In this document: in pieces, positions 25,982 through 37,599 of the stretch | Numbering within the stretch: the stretch's first letter is position 1 | How the letters are laid out: every line of letters begins with the position of its first letter | NCBI GenBank assembly: GCA_037833965.1 | Contig: AP031351.1 | Coordinates: 1,872,501-1,936,500, forward strand | DNA length: 64,000 nt | Direction of reading: 5' to 3' | Origin: Marchantia polymorpha subsp. ruderalis | Taxonomy: Eukaryota; Streptophyta; Marchantiopsida; Marchantiales; Marchantiaceae | Program-made: the position numbers and the translations under genes | Notes under the pieces: generated by a model | Databases searched by the model: none | Told to the model about the DNA's origin: nothing | The model's input: only the letters and a program-made list of their open reading frames with translations

Positions 25982-28799
25982 TTTCCAGAATTTCGATCGA
26001 AATTCCGGAGCTTTAATGGCACATTTCCGAGTCCCGAAAATCTGGCTAATCTTACTGCCTGCCCCTTGATCTGGAAGGGGAGGGGAGGAGGGTCAGAAGA
26101 AGCCAGAGCCAGAGTATTGAGTAACTCCCTTCCCTCTCCCTCCTCCTCGTCCTCCTCCTCCTAGGCTCTGCCCAGCTCTGCCCGGAGCTGCCCGAGCCTG
26201 CCCTGCCAGGTATGATATTCCTATATCCCCACTAAACGCCGGCCAGCCATGGTCAGAGCCATGGTAAGTCGATCATGTCCGATCGAACGACGAACCCTGG
26301 GGGGCGAACTGCGTCCAGATTTAACCCGGCGGTTGGTACCCGATGGATCATAGAACCAGTCATTATGTAAGATTCAGTGCCCGAAGCTGGAGACTAACAG
26401 GAAAGTCGGGCGACTGCCTGGCAGTCGCGGACCGCCCAATGAGCGACTCGCGGGGCTTTGTGGGCTATGATACTCTCATTTAGTGTGCTTCATTATTTCG
26501 AATTTCTTTCGTTACCAAAAGCAGAGCGAGCGAGCGAGCGAACCATCCATCCTTTAGGAAGCAAGGGAATACGAAGGGCACTGCAGTGCAGTCTCGCAGG
26601 CAGGCAGAGCGGGCAGACACACTTGCCTCTGCTCTGGCTGCCTGTCTGAGCCTCTGCCTTGGACACTTGACTTGACTTAGACCGGACGGACGGGCCGCGA
26701 CGGCGGACGGATGGACGGACGGACGGGACGGGACGGGACTCGGGAGCTCAAGAAAATGCCATGCGCGATGCGAAGCGATGGGATGGGGGCCGGGATGTGG
26801 AGGCATCGGACCGTTTGGGAGGGACGACGGGGCACGCAGGCAGGCAGGCAGGCGGGCAGACAGACAGACAGCACATACATACATCCATCCGTCGGAGTCG
26901 GTCCACTGTTTGACGACGACTTTTGACGACTTTCCGCTCATTAAGAAGGGTGCCGCTAAATTGGCATGTCTTCCAGGCGTGTCGGCGCTAGGCCGCTGGA
27001 ATAGCGCAGCCTTCCTTGCGCCTACGTGCCACGCCGGGGATTTCCTGCTTCTCGTTCTCGACCCGCGCGGGCGAGGGCGCATTTTGCCGCATCCACGCCA
27101 TGGCGGCCCCCCCGGGTTATTAATAAGAATCGATCAGGCGCGGCTCGGCCCGCGGTCACGACTGGGAAAATAGTCTCCCCGCCCGCCCGCCCGCTCGTTA
27201 ATAGGGAGGAAACTGCACTGTCGCCTCGCGCAAAACACAGCCCCCGTTCGTCGCCATGGCCAGAGATAGCTCGCCCTTCCCTTGCTGCCGGAGAGAAAAC
27301 AATCCGGACGGCCGCACGACTCGTCTCTCGCTCTCGGCTTCTCGCGCAACATGTCCACATTGCACAACAATCTCGCATGAAAGGTTCGACCTCCCGATAC
27401 AGTAAGGGGAGGGGAAGGGGGGGGGGGGGGTCGCTTTGCGCCGCGATCCCTGCGGACATGAATCGCATCGCCCCGCCCGGACGCAAGAACAGCACCCTCG
27501 CTGGATTTGGCTTGCATTGTGGAAGTTTGTTAAAGGCGATCCGAAATTGGAGGGGTCGAGAAGGTCGTGAATTGTCGATTTTCGATTTTCCATTCATTAA
27601 CTCTTTGTTTAGAAGGTTGACCACCATTCTTTGATTCTCGTTGTGTCTTTTCCCAAAGAGATTCCGCTCCATGTTTTTTACGACATCTCATTTACGCCCC
27701 CCCTGTAGACGACGAAGACGACGACGACGACGACTGCGAGAAAGTGACCTAGCGATCGAGTGGGACCACATCCTCGCCTACATGCAAATTAACGGAATTA
27801 AAGAATCGTCCGCTCGCTTTCTTCTTTCTCGCCCCAGGTATTCATTTCTAGCTGCCCCCAGCTCCCAACTTGCTCCTCTTGCTCCTCTTGCTGCTAGCTC
27901 CGACAGCTGCTCAAGAACGGGACATATATAGGCAGCGACAGGCCGGATACTTCTTTCATCATCATCAGCTTATCGTGAACCGAGGAACTGCTAAGGCAAG
28001 TGGTGAATCACCATCCTGGTCCCTTCATTATTGTCGCTGCCCCGCTTTTAGTTACTTCTAGACTCCTGGCCAAATACTTGGCCAGTGTTTCTCGGATCGC
28101 GAGGCCATGTTTCGAGAGCCGAATCGTTCGGGCGAAAATACCGAAAGGAGGCATCTGGACAAAGTGTGCTTTTGTACTGGGCTGGTCGTCGCTCCCGTTG
28201 GAGCTGTGGAACCTTGGTCCACGATACTCAATGATATCCTCGACCCCATGATTATGCGTTCTTCGGGAATTCCTAAGTGGCCGGGAGGTACTGTCATGGA
28301 AGAAGAAGTACAGTGGGAGGGGTACTGTACCCAGTCGCGTTGAGTTGAGTCTGTGTTGAGAGGCGAGTTGCGCAGTGCAGACTGTGCATGGCGGACCTGG
28401 ACCTGGACCTGCACTGCTGAAATCATTCGCAACATGAATGCACAAGTATTGGCAAAGTTGGTAAAGACAATGAGCTACCGACTTCCACGTAAGAATGTGT
28501 ACATCACCCTTAGCTTCAGGGACCGAGCCGAGGCAACGCAAGTCCTTGGCAAGACGAATCTTCCCTTCCTCGTTGAACCAGAACACCGACGCCCTGGTTT
28601 GCAACCAAGCCCAGAAGGGAGCTCTCTCCGTCTGCTTGTGTAGAGAGGTCGGAGCGGCAGGGCTTGCGAATTCGGGCTGCCATATCACTCACTGTGTCTA
28701 TCATGCAAATGTCGTTCATTAAATAAATGAATTTCCTCACGCTCCCTCGAGACTCTTCCATCGAAGCTACCAATCCAGGTGCCTCTACGCCTATCCCAC

Positions 28800-31150
28800 A
28801 TGAGAAAATGAGCGACTGTTGAGTGTAGCAGCGATCTACGTTGTTGTTGTTTGATGTATTTTTGGGTCCCACTCAAATGATTAGCCAGACTCCGTGTGGC
28901 AATAATAGCTGCTGAAACTCGCCCCTCTAGGTCCGTCTTTCTCCTCTCTCGTTTGGCCTCATGGCCAAGAGTCGCTGCATGTGAGTGCATGTTTCGTCAA
29001 ATCAGGACAAGAGGGAAGATCTTCGGAGTCGTCTGTTCTCGGCTACAGTATGATTGAGTGAACCAAACCCCAGTTGGCCCTGCAAACGGAGGCCTGTTTT
29101 GCAATTAGTTAACCCTTTCTGAACTTAAATATCCACAATTCGGCCTAACTTATTCTAAATCATTCACGTTGAATTATGGATTTGGCATGCAATTTGCTCA
29201 TCACCCCTCACATTTCAACATATGTCAACATCAATTATTGGGTCGTGATATCTTTTCTGGTTCAATCGTTTGAGCTTCTGGTGTGTGCATATGAGCAAAT
29301 AGTCTATACACATGGCACAGCAGCATAGTCTTGCGATGCTTTCACGGTCCGAGTTGCTCTTCGCTGCCTCCGTTTAACGGTTCACCAAACACTCGAGGTT
29401 GACTCCCGACGTCGCAAGTCCACCATCATCCTCTCATCCTCTCATCCTCTCATGATTTCTATGGGCCACGGCCGAGAGCGCGGCTTCTCATTCCCGCATC
29501 TGTTGACAGGACCGAGCAAGGTTCACCCTCCAGCATGGACTATTCCTCCCTTCAGACCGAAATAAGGATATTATTACCAGACCCTTGGAAAGAAGTATCC
29601 AAATATAGGACAATAATATCACGAATGAGATGTTCATATTCAACAGAACATGCATCTTTGAGTCTTCAAAATCGAGTGTCGTAGTCTGGGCACAGAAGTA
29701 GGAATGGAACCTACTTTTGGTGATATGTGGATTATCCTGATTTTTCCGGTATTTTCTTTTGCGGTAGATTTTGATATTTAAAAGTTCATATCTGGATCAC
29801 TCAAGTTTACAGGATATTTTCACATCTTTATTCACTTTTTATTCGTTATGACGCGCTCTTGTGATAAGGTGTACATGATATTATTTAGTTTAGTCTCGTT
29901 AGCATTAATAGATATCAAGTAATGTATGCTTATAAAGTTAGAAAATTATATGAAATAGTAGATAAACTCCATTTATTTTTATATATTTTTGAAAATGATT
30001 AAGGAACCAGATATTGAAAATAAAATCGTGCAAACACATTATAAAAATGAGCGTAATTTTATAACAAAATTTTAAGTTTTCTTGGATCAAGTAAACCAAA
30101 TTAACATTTGATCTTTCTCTTCGCAGTGATCATGTTCGCCCCAGAATGGGTTCTTCGCCATAGGAATGATCATAATTCCACCCTATGTATAGCGAACAAA
30201 TCATCTTACTGTGAAATATTAGTAGGAAATAAATTTGAAATTTTCTTACATGACCCGTAAAAGAATGAAAATCAGCTTAACCAAATTATATCAAAAGATA
30301 TAGAAACTGTTTTGTTTGAGCGTAGATTCATGAACGAAAATTTCCTATGGTAATTCTTAGAAATCAAACGATGAACTATTTTATAGAATATATATTCTCA
30401 TGGAATTTTTTGTATGCCATTATCACATACACTCTCATTATTCGTTTAGAATCGTTTGGGTAGAAAGATTAATATAGTGACGTATCACACGTGATACGTC
30501 ATCGTTGTAATAATATAGATTATCATCCTGAATAATTAAAACCAAAATGATCTGAATCTAAAATCATTTGCAGCATCAGTTACATACATTTCACTTGGCT
30601 TAGTTTTTGAAAAGAATAATTGTGCACACTTGTGCCATCGACATGGTTTCATTATCGAAATAAGCAGGAAGCTGCTGCGCTGAAACGGTAGAAATTTCTC
30701 GTAAACAAAGACGAAAAGTCAATTCCTTGTCAGAATTAATTCCCATGATTCGATCAGCAAAACAAGCCATTAAACAGAACGTTATGTACACAGGCGTATT
30801 AAAAGAGGAACCGGGGCCCTCATGTGCGCCCCATGGAGGTTCAAGATTTCCACAGGGTCAAGACCTCGCCTCGAGCTCGAGCTCGAGATTAACAACACAT
30901 GGCCTCAAGAAACACAATATCTCGAACGAGGCCCTCGTACGGCAGGCTCAAAAGGTTGGTGAAGATTATTTGGACAGTCATAATCGAACTAGGCAAGAAG
31001 CCTCATGGCACTAGGCATATTTTTGACCACATCGCAGCATGGGATGCCTTGCCTTGACCCATCCATCCATCTTCCATCATTATCGCCATCATGATCCTCT
31101 TCTCCAGTTGGCTATTTGATAGGAACTGAACTGGAGGGCCAGGTTCCGTT
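28800..31150. other. No recognised gene; mixed to AT-rich spacer
   Basis: The part from about 29.5 to 30.6 kb is AT-rich. An octamer array (TCATCCTC type, about four units) lies at about 29424-29452, and a symmetric palindrome at 30478-30501. Two opposed open frames near 30600-31014 read smoothly but match no family I know. Confidence 0.45.
30478..30501. promoter_or_regulatory. 24-bp palindrome with G-box centre and TGACGT/ACGTCA ends
   Basis: Two 11-bp arms (30478-30488 and 30491-30501) are exact reverse complements around a 2-base centre. The middle contains CACGTG (30488-30493), the ends TGACGT and ACGTCA. Both are ACGT-core sites of the kind bound by plant bZIP factors. No gene start is identified next to it, so a regulatory role is only suggested by the symmetry. 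Confidence 0.3.
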
Positions 31151-34100
31151 GCACGTTACGAGCAAATGCCTAGTCTTTATGAGCGCGAATGGGAGGGAGG
31201 CCAGGGGGCCCGGGGGGAGGCCGCGCGAGGGGGACGAGGGGGGGTTTTAGGGAGGAAATGCAAGAGGCCGTCCCGGCCGGACGGACTCCGGAGCGAAGGC
31301 AAAAGGCGAAGACAATTATTCCCCTTCTTTATGGAACTCGCTCTCGCGGATTCCATTCCCTTGGCTTCCACGGTGCGTGCCGATTGCATGGTCGAGAGAA
31401 GAGAGAGGAGAGATCCCGTCGAGTGACAGAGAAAAGTTACATTTTCCGTGCGGGCTCGCGGCGCAAATTTCACGGAGGGTGAATCTCGTACTTCCTGGTG
31501 CGTGAAAAGATTCGTGGCTTTCTATTTGGTGTGACCCGGCGACTGACTTACCTAGAGCTTCTGGTTCGTTCTCGCGGTTAAAGATGACACGAGAGGGAAG
31601 CAGCGAGGGGCAGATAATAGCAGCAGCAGTTTGTTGTTGTTGTTGCTGTTGTTGTTGCAGTTAGTCGGGGCCCTAGGACGGAGAATGAGTGGAGGAGATG
31701 AGGACCCACCACAGAACAAAACCTGAAGGAAAGCGGTGCGCCAGGAGACGGAGGGGGAGGGTGTCAACATGGGGGCTTTGAAGACATATCTCTTTTGCCG
31801 TTTAATACTCGAGCACTGTGTTCAGTTTGTCACTTTGCCCTACATTCAATGTTTCGTGAAATCATTGATTCTTGATGCAAATCATGGACGAATTCCTTCA
31901 GGTCATCGTTCGCGCCTCGCTTCCGCATGCGAAATGAAGTTAAATGCATTCCGCTCGTTGAATGCCTCTCGCTTGCTCGTCTTGATGGGAAGAGTCAATC
32001 AGCATCATCAATCTTTTGTGCATCAAATATCGCCCCCAGCACTTATTTCAAAAGCGACGACGACACTGCTGCTCTTCCTCTCGAAAGGGCCAAACCGCTT
32101 TGGAATTTTGACCCGTCGCTCGTTTTCTTGGCACCCTCTTCTTCCTGCAAAGTTCGACACTCGCAAATCTCCCATGACATGGCCTGTCCTTCTCGAGCCT
32201 ACCGGCCATGATGTGCTCTCTCATTAAGAAGCAGACTCGCAAAGAGCAGAGAATCGGCTTCTCGGCATCAGCATCGTACACTCCACTTACTCCAGACAAA
32301 CAAAAAACTGAAAGATCGCCAAGAAAGGAAGTAGAGTGCCATGCAAGAAACTTTACTCCGTCGTTAGTCCGGTTTATCGCCACTCGAGCTCGGCCTCCCG
32401 GCCGCCGTGGCGACTATCTTTGATCTATCCTGGCGGAGGCCGCACTGTGTGTCACCCGTGGTGGATCTAGGGTAGCTGGATTTGGTGTGAGCAGCGACGC
32501 ATTTCTCTCCGGCTGCTGCTTTCTTCGATGGGTTCGGAGCCAGGTCCGGCCATGTCTCAAGGGGCCTTGTCGTCGTGCCTTTCTTGCTTCGCTCCGAGAA
32601 AAGCAGTTTGCCGAGCTTTCTTCGGAGTCACAGCATTGACTGCGACCTCAAGCGGCGACTCTGTTTTAACCTGAAAATATGAGACGAGTTCGTGGCCCGC
32701 ACTGCTGGAGTGGACAATTTTTCAAGACAGTTAACGATAATTCTGCGTGCCTGCCAGCCTCAAAGTAAGAACAAGAATTCCAGCCGGATTTAGAGACCAA
32801 ACCCTAGACTCGCAGTTGCAACCCTCCCTCGTCTGCAGACAAGCTTGCACTCCTGCCTCTCTGCCTGCCTGCCAGATCCCTCGACCACTTCCTGACGGGG
32901 CTGGCAGACTTCTTTTTCCTGGCGTTCTTTTCTTTCCCTTTCGGTGCTGAGTGGAGATCCACCTCTTCCACTCTAGAGCTAACTCGAAGCATGTGAAATG
33001 CGTCGCCATAGCTAGACCTAAGGCAAGTAATTTTCATTTCCCGGTAGAAGGGGACGAATGCAGGCTTGGACTTGGCTCTGGCTGTCTACGCTCGGGGTAT
33101 CGTGACTAGATTTGTAGCCTCACGGCTTCAAGTCGCGGCATGGATGCTCGAGTGTCCTGAGGTCCGAGGGAAGAGCGAGAAGCGAGCGAAGGTCGGAATC
33201 TCAGGGCTTTGCCTTGAGCCGAGCCCACGGTTCAGACAGACACACACACACACCCACAGACAGACAGGACGGAAGAAGGAGAGAAGGAAAGAAAGGCAGA
33301 GAAAAAGAGCAGACACACGAGACGGGACGATCCAATCGCCATCCGCACGACATGATTGGAACGCACTTGAGTCGCGTCGTCTTCATGCGCTCGTATAGAG
33401 AGGGAGAGAGAGAGGCGAAGAGGAATATCCAAATGGATGTACTTTCATGTTTCCATGGACGGTAAATAAAAAATTCGAGGCCTTCGATTCGTCTCTTCGT
33501 TTCTCGCGGTGTCGCAAATTCTACGTCCTCGTCGTCTTCTTCTTCTCCTACCACTACTTCTACTTCTACTTCCGCATCCTCTTCCTCCTCCCTCTTCTTG
33601 CTTTGTCCACACAGTATCTTCCTCTGACAGGTCTGAAATCTTGGACCCGAACTGAGCCCAACACGTGTACAAGTCGAGGATGGAACAATAACGAAAAGGG
33701 TACACTCGAGACACTCGTTCGTACCGAGCACTCGGTCGGTTCCAGACTTGAGATTCCAGATTTGTGATTCGGCTTGAGGGCCAGCACTTTGGCCTACCTG
33801 CGGTAGTTTAGGGCTAGTCGAGCCTAGGTTCGTCTCTTTTCGCCGGTATCGACCTCATTCGCTCTCGTCTAATGTCACGAGGAGAGGCGGATGGAGCATG
33901 GATAGGGTACAGAGCAGGAGAGCGGCAGTTGCTCCAGGTTTCCGGCCTGACCTGACCTGACCTCTCCCCTAGTCGCGCGTAGGCGTAGGCTCTGCTCTGG
34001 CCCCGTTCCAGCGAGGGAATCTAAGCTCCAACCAGCTCTGGCAAAATTCCGATTTCCAGTTTCTGTTTGGTCCTCTCGAGCGCCCAAAAGCGATTCCACG

Positions 34101-34500
34101 GTAGGTGAGATGAAATTGCCGTTATCCGCTCGGTCACGACTTGCTTCACGGTTATGGCTGCGAAGAAAGTTAAAGCGCATCTGGAAACCTTTCGCAGGCC
34201 CTTTCTCAGGCTGCGAGGTCGCAATGCAAGGCAAGGCAAGGGATGGAAGACACGAGAGACTTTTCCAAATGTTCGGTAAAATCGCTCGATATGCCGACGA
34301 GGTGTGTCATTAAGATCAGAAGATATTAACATCGAAGTGAGTGGGCGGATCGAAGGCTTGAGTCTCATCCAGCCAAGGGACTGTGATACGGAATTTGAGT
34401 CAAACCGGTAGCCTTTGACATTCACATTAAATTGCAGGCTTGCATCTGTGAGAAATCCCATGCGATATTCGTCATCTGTTCCTTGCAATTGTGACGAATG
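31150..34500. other. GC-rich, microsatellite-rich stretch without recognised gene
   Basis: The composition resembles the flanks of the two real genes. It holds opposed trinucleotide runs (GCA and GTT types, 31618-31660), a CA run near 33237-33256, GGAA-type purine tracts, and TTC runs near 33537-33600. Open frames of 90-180 codons on both strands overlap one another and consist largely of repeat-encoded residues. It may be upstream DNA of an unrecognised non-coding transcript. Confidence 0.4.
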
Positions 34501-36017
34501 TCTTGACCCCTAGGCTGCTGCTGATGCAGTAGCAGCTACCGTCGAGTGAATCCATCCATCGACAGGCTTTTCCTTTCCGAGAGTCTCTCTTTTCGCCTTT
34601 ACGTTGGGCATGAATGCAGTCATTCAGTCATCCGATTATTGACCAAAGAAACGAGTCATAAAAGCATGAAACTTAGTACAAATGCAGTCTCTACTAATTG
34701 CAAGATGCCCTTTCCACGAGGCATCGTCCACAGCCTCGTCTGGCACCGCCACCAGCTGATTGACTCACTGACTGCTTTCGTCTCCAATCACCTTTCCCTT
34801 CAACTGTAACTGTGACGAATGGATCGACAGGGGTGGACACTTCTCGCAACACTGCATCCTTGCCGTCCTGGCCTGTTGCCTGTAGGGATGGGGCACGATT
34901 GGTTTGGGAATGTGGAGACCTTTATGATCAAAGAAAGGGAACGCTTTCGAAATATACACCTTTTCAATAACGCAAAACTCACGAGATCATCACCCACCAG
35001 TCCAATCGCCCAATCCTCCCTCGTCTCGTCTGCAGATGCTTTCTCTCCCCCTCGACAACAAAAGCCTCAGTTCTAGCAAAATCTCTAGATTTGTGCTATT
35101 GAATATCCGAGTGTGCAACATATTAGGTACCTGAGTGTCGGCCATCTCTGACAGTCAACTGGCCCACACTCAGGTCCCACCTGATGAAACTGGATATGCC
35201 ACAACTGTGAGCTACTATCACTTCATGCATTCGGGCCTGTCACTATCGATGGCTACCTGCCGACAAGGTGACCCAGCCGAGCACTTCGTTCTTGACAATG
35301 ATAGAACGCGAAAGGCTACGAATCATCCATATCCACGTGTGAAACAGATGATCTTCGCGCATTAAATCCGCATTGAACTCCATACTCGGGACCTCAGAAA
35401 TCGCTCATGAAGACTCACGCGATTGATTTATATAGCAATCCCACCAACAGGGTTTTGAACAAGCCAGTCCTGATCTGCTGGTTAAATCCTGTGATCGAGA
35501 GTGGACTTTTCCACTGAAGCAACCGAGGTCAGCCATCCCCGTACAGAAGTGAGAGGGCCGCCCCAAGACAGAGCGATCTGAACACAGGAATTAAACCGTC
35601 CTACTGTCCAAAACTCGGTCATCTGAAGGGAGCTCCCATCCGTACAAGAGCAAAACCAGCAATGGAAAATTTTAATGACAGTACAAGGAAGTGCCCACGA
35701 GCAAAGATCCAAAATCAGCCGCGCTTGAAAGCTGTATCTTCTGTGTCCCGGACATAGCTAGCCTCTCCCTGGTGTACAAAGCTGATAGGAAATCTGCCTG
35801 AATAACATATCTAAACGTCTAGGTTTAAAAACAATCCTCCCACCGATGGTAAGGGTGAATTGACAGCTATTCTATGTTTCTGTTTGTTTCATAGCTTCTC
35901 AAAGATCCCCATATACAAGGATCACAAACATAATAAAAAGCACGTGTAACGAGGACAAGCCGGCATTGAACAAGGGCAGAGGAGAATCTGTCCTTCTCCA
36001 GAAGTTAGAAGCATTGC
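34500..36017. other. 3' flank of the GST gene, no second gene recognised
   Basis: In minus-strand sense this is downstream of the TCHQD stop codon and should include its 3' untranslated region. I see no domain in its short frames. A 15-base match to the miR159/miR319 core is embedded at 35623-35637. Confidence 0.4.
35623..35637. ncRNA. 15-nt miR159/miR319 core match, possible relic or partial target site
   Basis: The plus strand reads CTGAAGGGAGCTCCC, identical to nucleotides 6-20 of the conserved plant miR319 family. The five bases before it do not match the miRNA 5' end, and I found no convincing star strand within about 150 bases, so an intact MIR319 precursor is not supported. On the minus strand, in the presumed 3' untranslated region of the GST gene, the same bases read as a target complement that lacks pairing to the miRNA 5' end. 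Chance similarity remains possible, helped by the self-complementary GGGAGCTCCC. Confidence 0.2.
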
Positions 36018-37536
36018 TCAATACCGCCCAAAAAGTCTCCTCGCACTAACATTACAAATTGCTGGAACGATCAGCTTCACTCTACCAAGCTTCGTTGCAT
36101 ATTTACCGATTGCCGCCTTGTAGCTAGGCCGCTCCTTCATCCTTAACCAATACTCTGAGACACGCTTGCGATCCTCGATCAACGATGCACCCTGTGGTAG
36201 CTGTTCTATTCGAGCTAGGACAGGTATGAAAGCGACATCAGCCATGGAAAAGTCCTGCCCGCACAGGTACTTGGAGTTGGTCAGCTCGACGTCTGCAGCA
36301 TCTAAGATATCAATAAGCTGCTGCTTATTTGCGGTCACTGCCTCTGAATCCAAGCGCCTAGCCTCCAATTCATGCATATTGTTGAGCTTGGCGTGATACT
36401 TTTCTGCCAGATCTGGAAATTTGGCCATTCTCGCAATCACAACTCGCCTTCGGAATCTACTGAAAAATTGCAGTACCTTTTCAGGATAATGCGACAGAGT
36501 GAAAGGCTTGGAATCCCATGCGTCTATTTTAAGCAACCAACTGTGTACCAAGTCACGTTTCACTCTCTCTCCTCCCAGAGGCTGATTTATACTGTCAATA
36601 TATCTGTGGAAGGGGAAAAACAATTTCAGTTTTTCAAAAGAGACTCTTCATACAGAGCACACGGACAAATTTATGGGTAAAGCCTGATAAAAATCATAGA
36701 AAGCAATCTTTGCCAACCCATGAAAATTTTCCAACGATCTGCATCAAACGCAAACTGGGTGATCAAAAAACACTGAAGAATGTCTACTAAGTTGGCCAAT
36801 AAAGTGCACGAAGGGAAGTGATTAATCGACCAGTGTGTCGACACTCGTTTAACAGGGATATCTAATATGCATAGAAAACGCATTCAATGACGACAAAGTT
36901 ATGATTAATAACTCCCCATTCTGAAATATTTGAACACCACTTGTTGCATAAGCACAAAATGATAACTGAGTTTTTGTGACAACTCCAAATCTAATGAAAA
37001 AATCAGCGACGTTGTCCACTTCCACATCAACAAACGGAAGGAAAGCTCATTGGGGATGGGGGAATCTGGTAACTACAAGAAAAGGTTCACTGAAGGGAAG
37101 AGGTACAGCAGAAAAACATGAACAATGAAGTCAACGTTAATTTTGAAAAACAGGGGAAATCAAATAGAGATAGAATTTAGCAAGTGACAAGACACTTCAT
37201 TTGTTCACCCACTGGCAACCACGAGTATGACATACATTGACAACTCCAAAGAATCGCTGAGGGTGTCTCGCGAGTTAGAATGGGAAAGAGCGGAGACGAT
37301 CAGAATACAATCAGATGGAAAACTTACTGCAAAATGGCGAGAGTATCGTTCATGACTGTTTGGCCATTAATGAGCACCGGAATCGTGCCATCAGGATTTT
37401 GTCGAAAAAAATCTGGATCCAAATTCCGTGCTTTGATTGGGTTCACCCTGGTTGGCCAGTAGTCCACCTGTTTTTCCTCGAGGGCGATACGCACCTTTTG
37501 ACTGTTGAAAGACAAAGGATGGTGGAAGAGCTGCAT
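36018..37536 (-). CDS. TCHQD: TCHQD-class glutathione S-transferase (two exons)
   Basis: Exon 1 is 37536-37328 and exon 2 is 36603-36018. The intron (37327-36604, about 724 bp) starts GTAAGT and ends CAG, and splits the codon of Gln70. The product is 264 aa, close to the Arabidopsis TCHQD protein. Residues 1-72 are the thioredoxin-like glutathione-binding domain: MQLFHHPLSFNSQKVR with Ser9/Ser12 as catalytic candidates, and TIPVL with the cis-Pro at 53. The C-terminal helical domain includes FSMADVAFIPVLARI. A hydrophobic then basic tail (LIVPAICNVSARRLFGRY) ends the protein. The start at MQLFHHP fits the family; an in-frame ATG 21 codons earlier (37599) would add an atypical extension. The class is named after tetrachlorohydroquinone dehalogenases; its plant substrate is not known to me. 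Family assignment is firm. Confidence 0.92.
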
Positions 37537-37599
37537 GATGCTCTCTTTAATGAAGTTGTTTACCCATGTCCATAAAACAATAGTATCACAAAGAATCAT

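Larger units (their letters stand above)
25199..28800 (-). promoter_or_regulatory. Presumed 5' leader and upstream region of the CFL1-like gene
   Basis: GC-rich DNA with dense simple repeats lies directly upstream of the gene. In transcript sense it includes GA runs (25795-25815, 25869-25891), a CAG/CTG run near 25735-25747, GGAC and CAGG repeats (26700-26740, 26836-26875), a run of about 14 G at 27418-27431, and GAC repeats near 27714-27735. Long overlapping open frames on both strands carry no known domains and look compositional. The extent of leader versus promoter cannot be read from sequence alone. Confidence 0.4.

Noticed and set aside
27022..27672. Open frames of over 200 codons on both strands
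   Set aside because: Both strands are open at once and rich in Arg, Ala and Pro, as GC-rich non-coding DNA gives. No motifs or splice structure support either.
28008..28688. 226-codon minus-strand open frame
   Set aside because: It is long, but it has no domain, overlaps other frames of 78-125 codons on both strands, and lies in GC-moderate DNA where stops are rarer. Not enough to call a gene.
33201..33731. 176-codon minus frame with an acidic Glu/Asp stretch
   Set aside because: The acidic part comes from trinucleotide runs, and the rest from a CA repeat (VCVCV). Simple repeats explain it.
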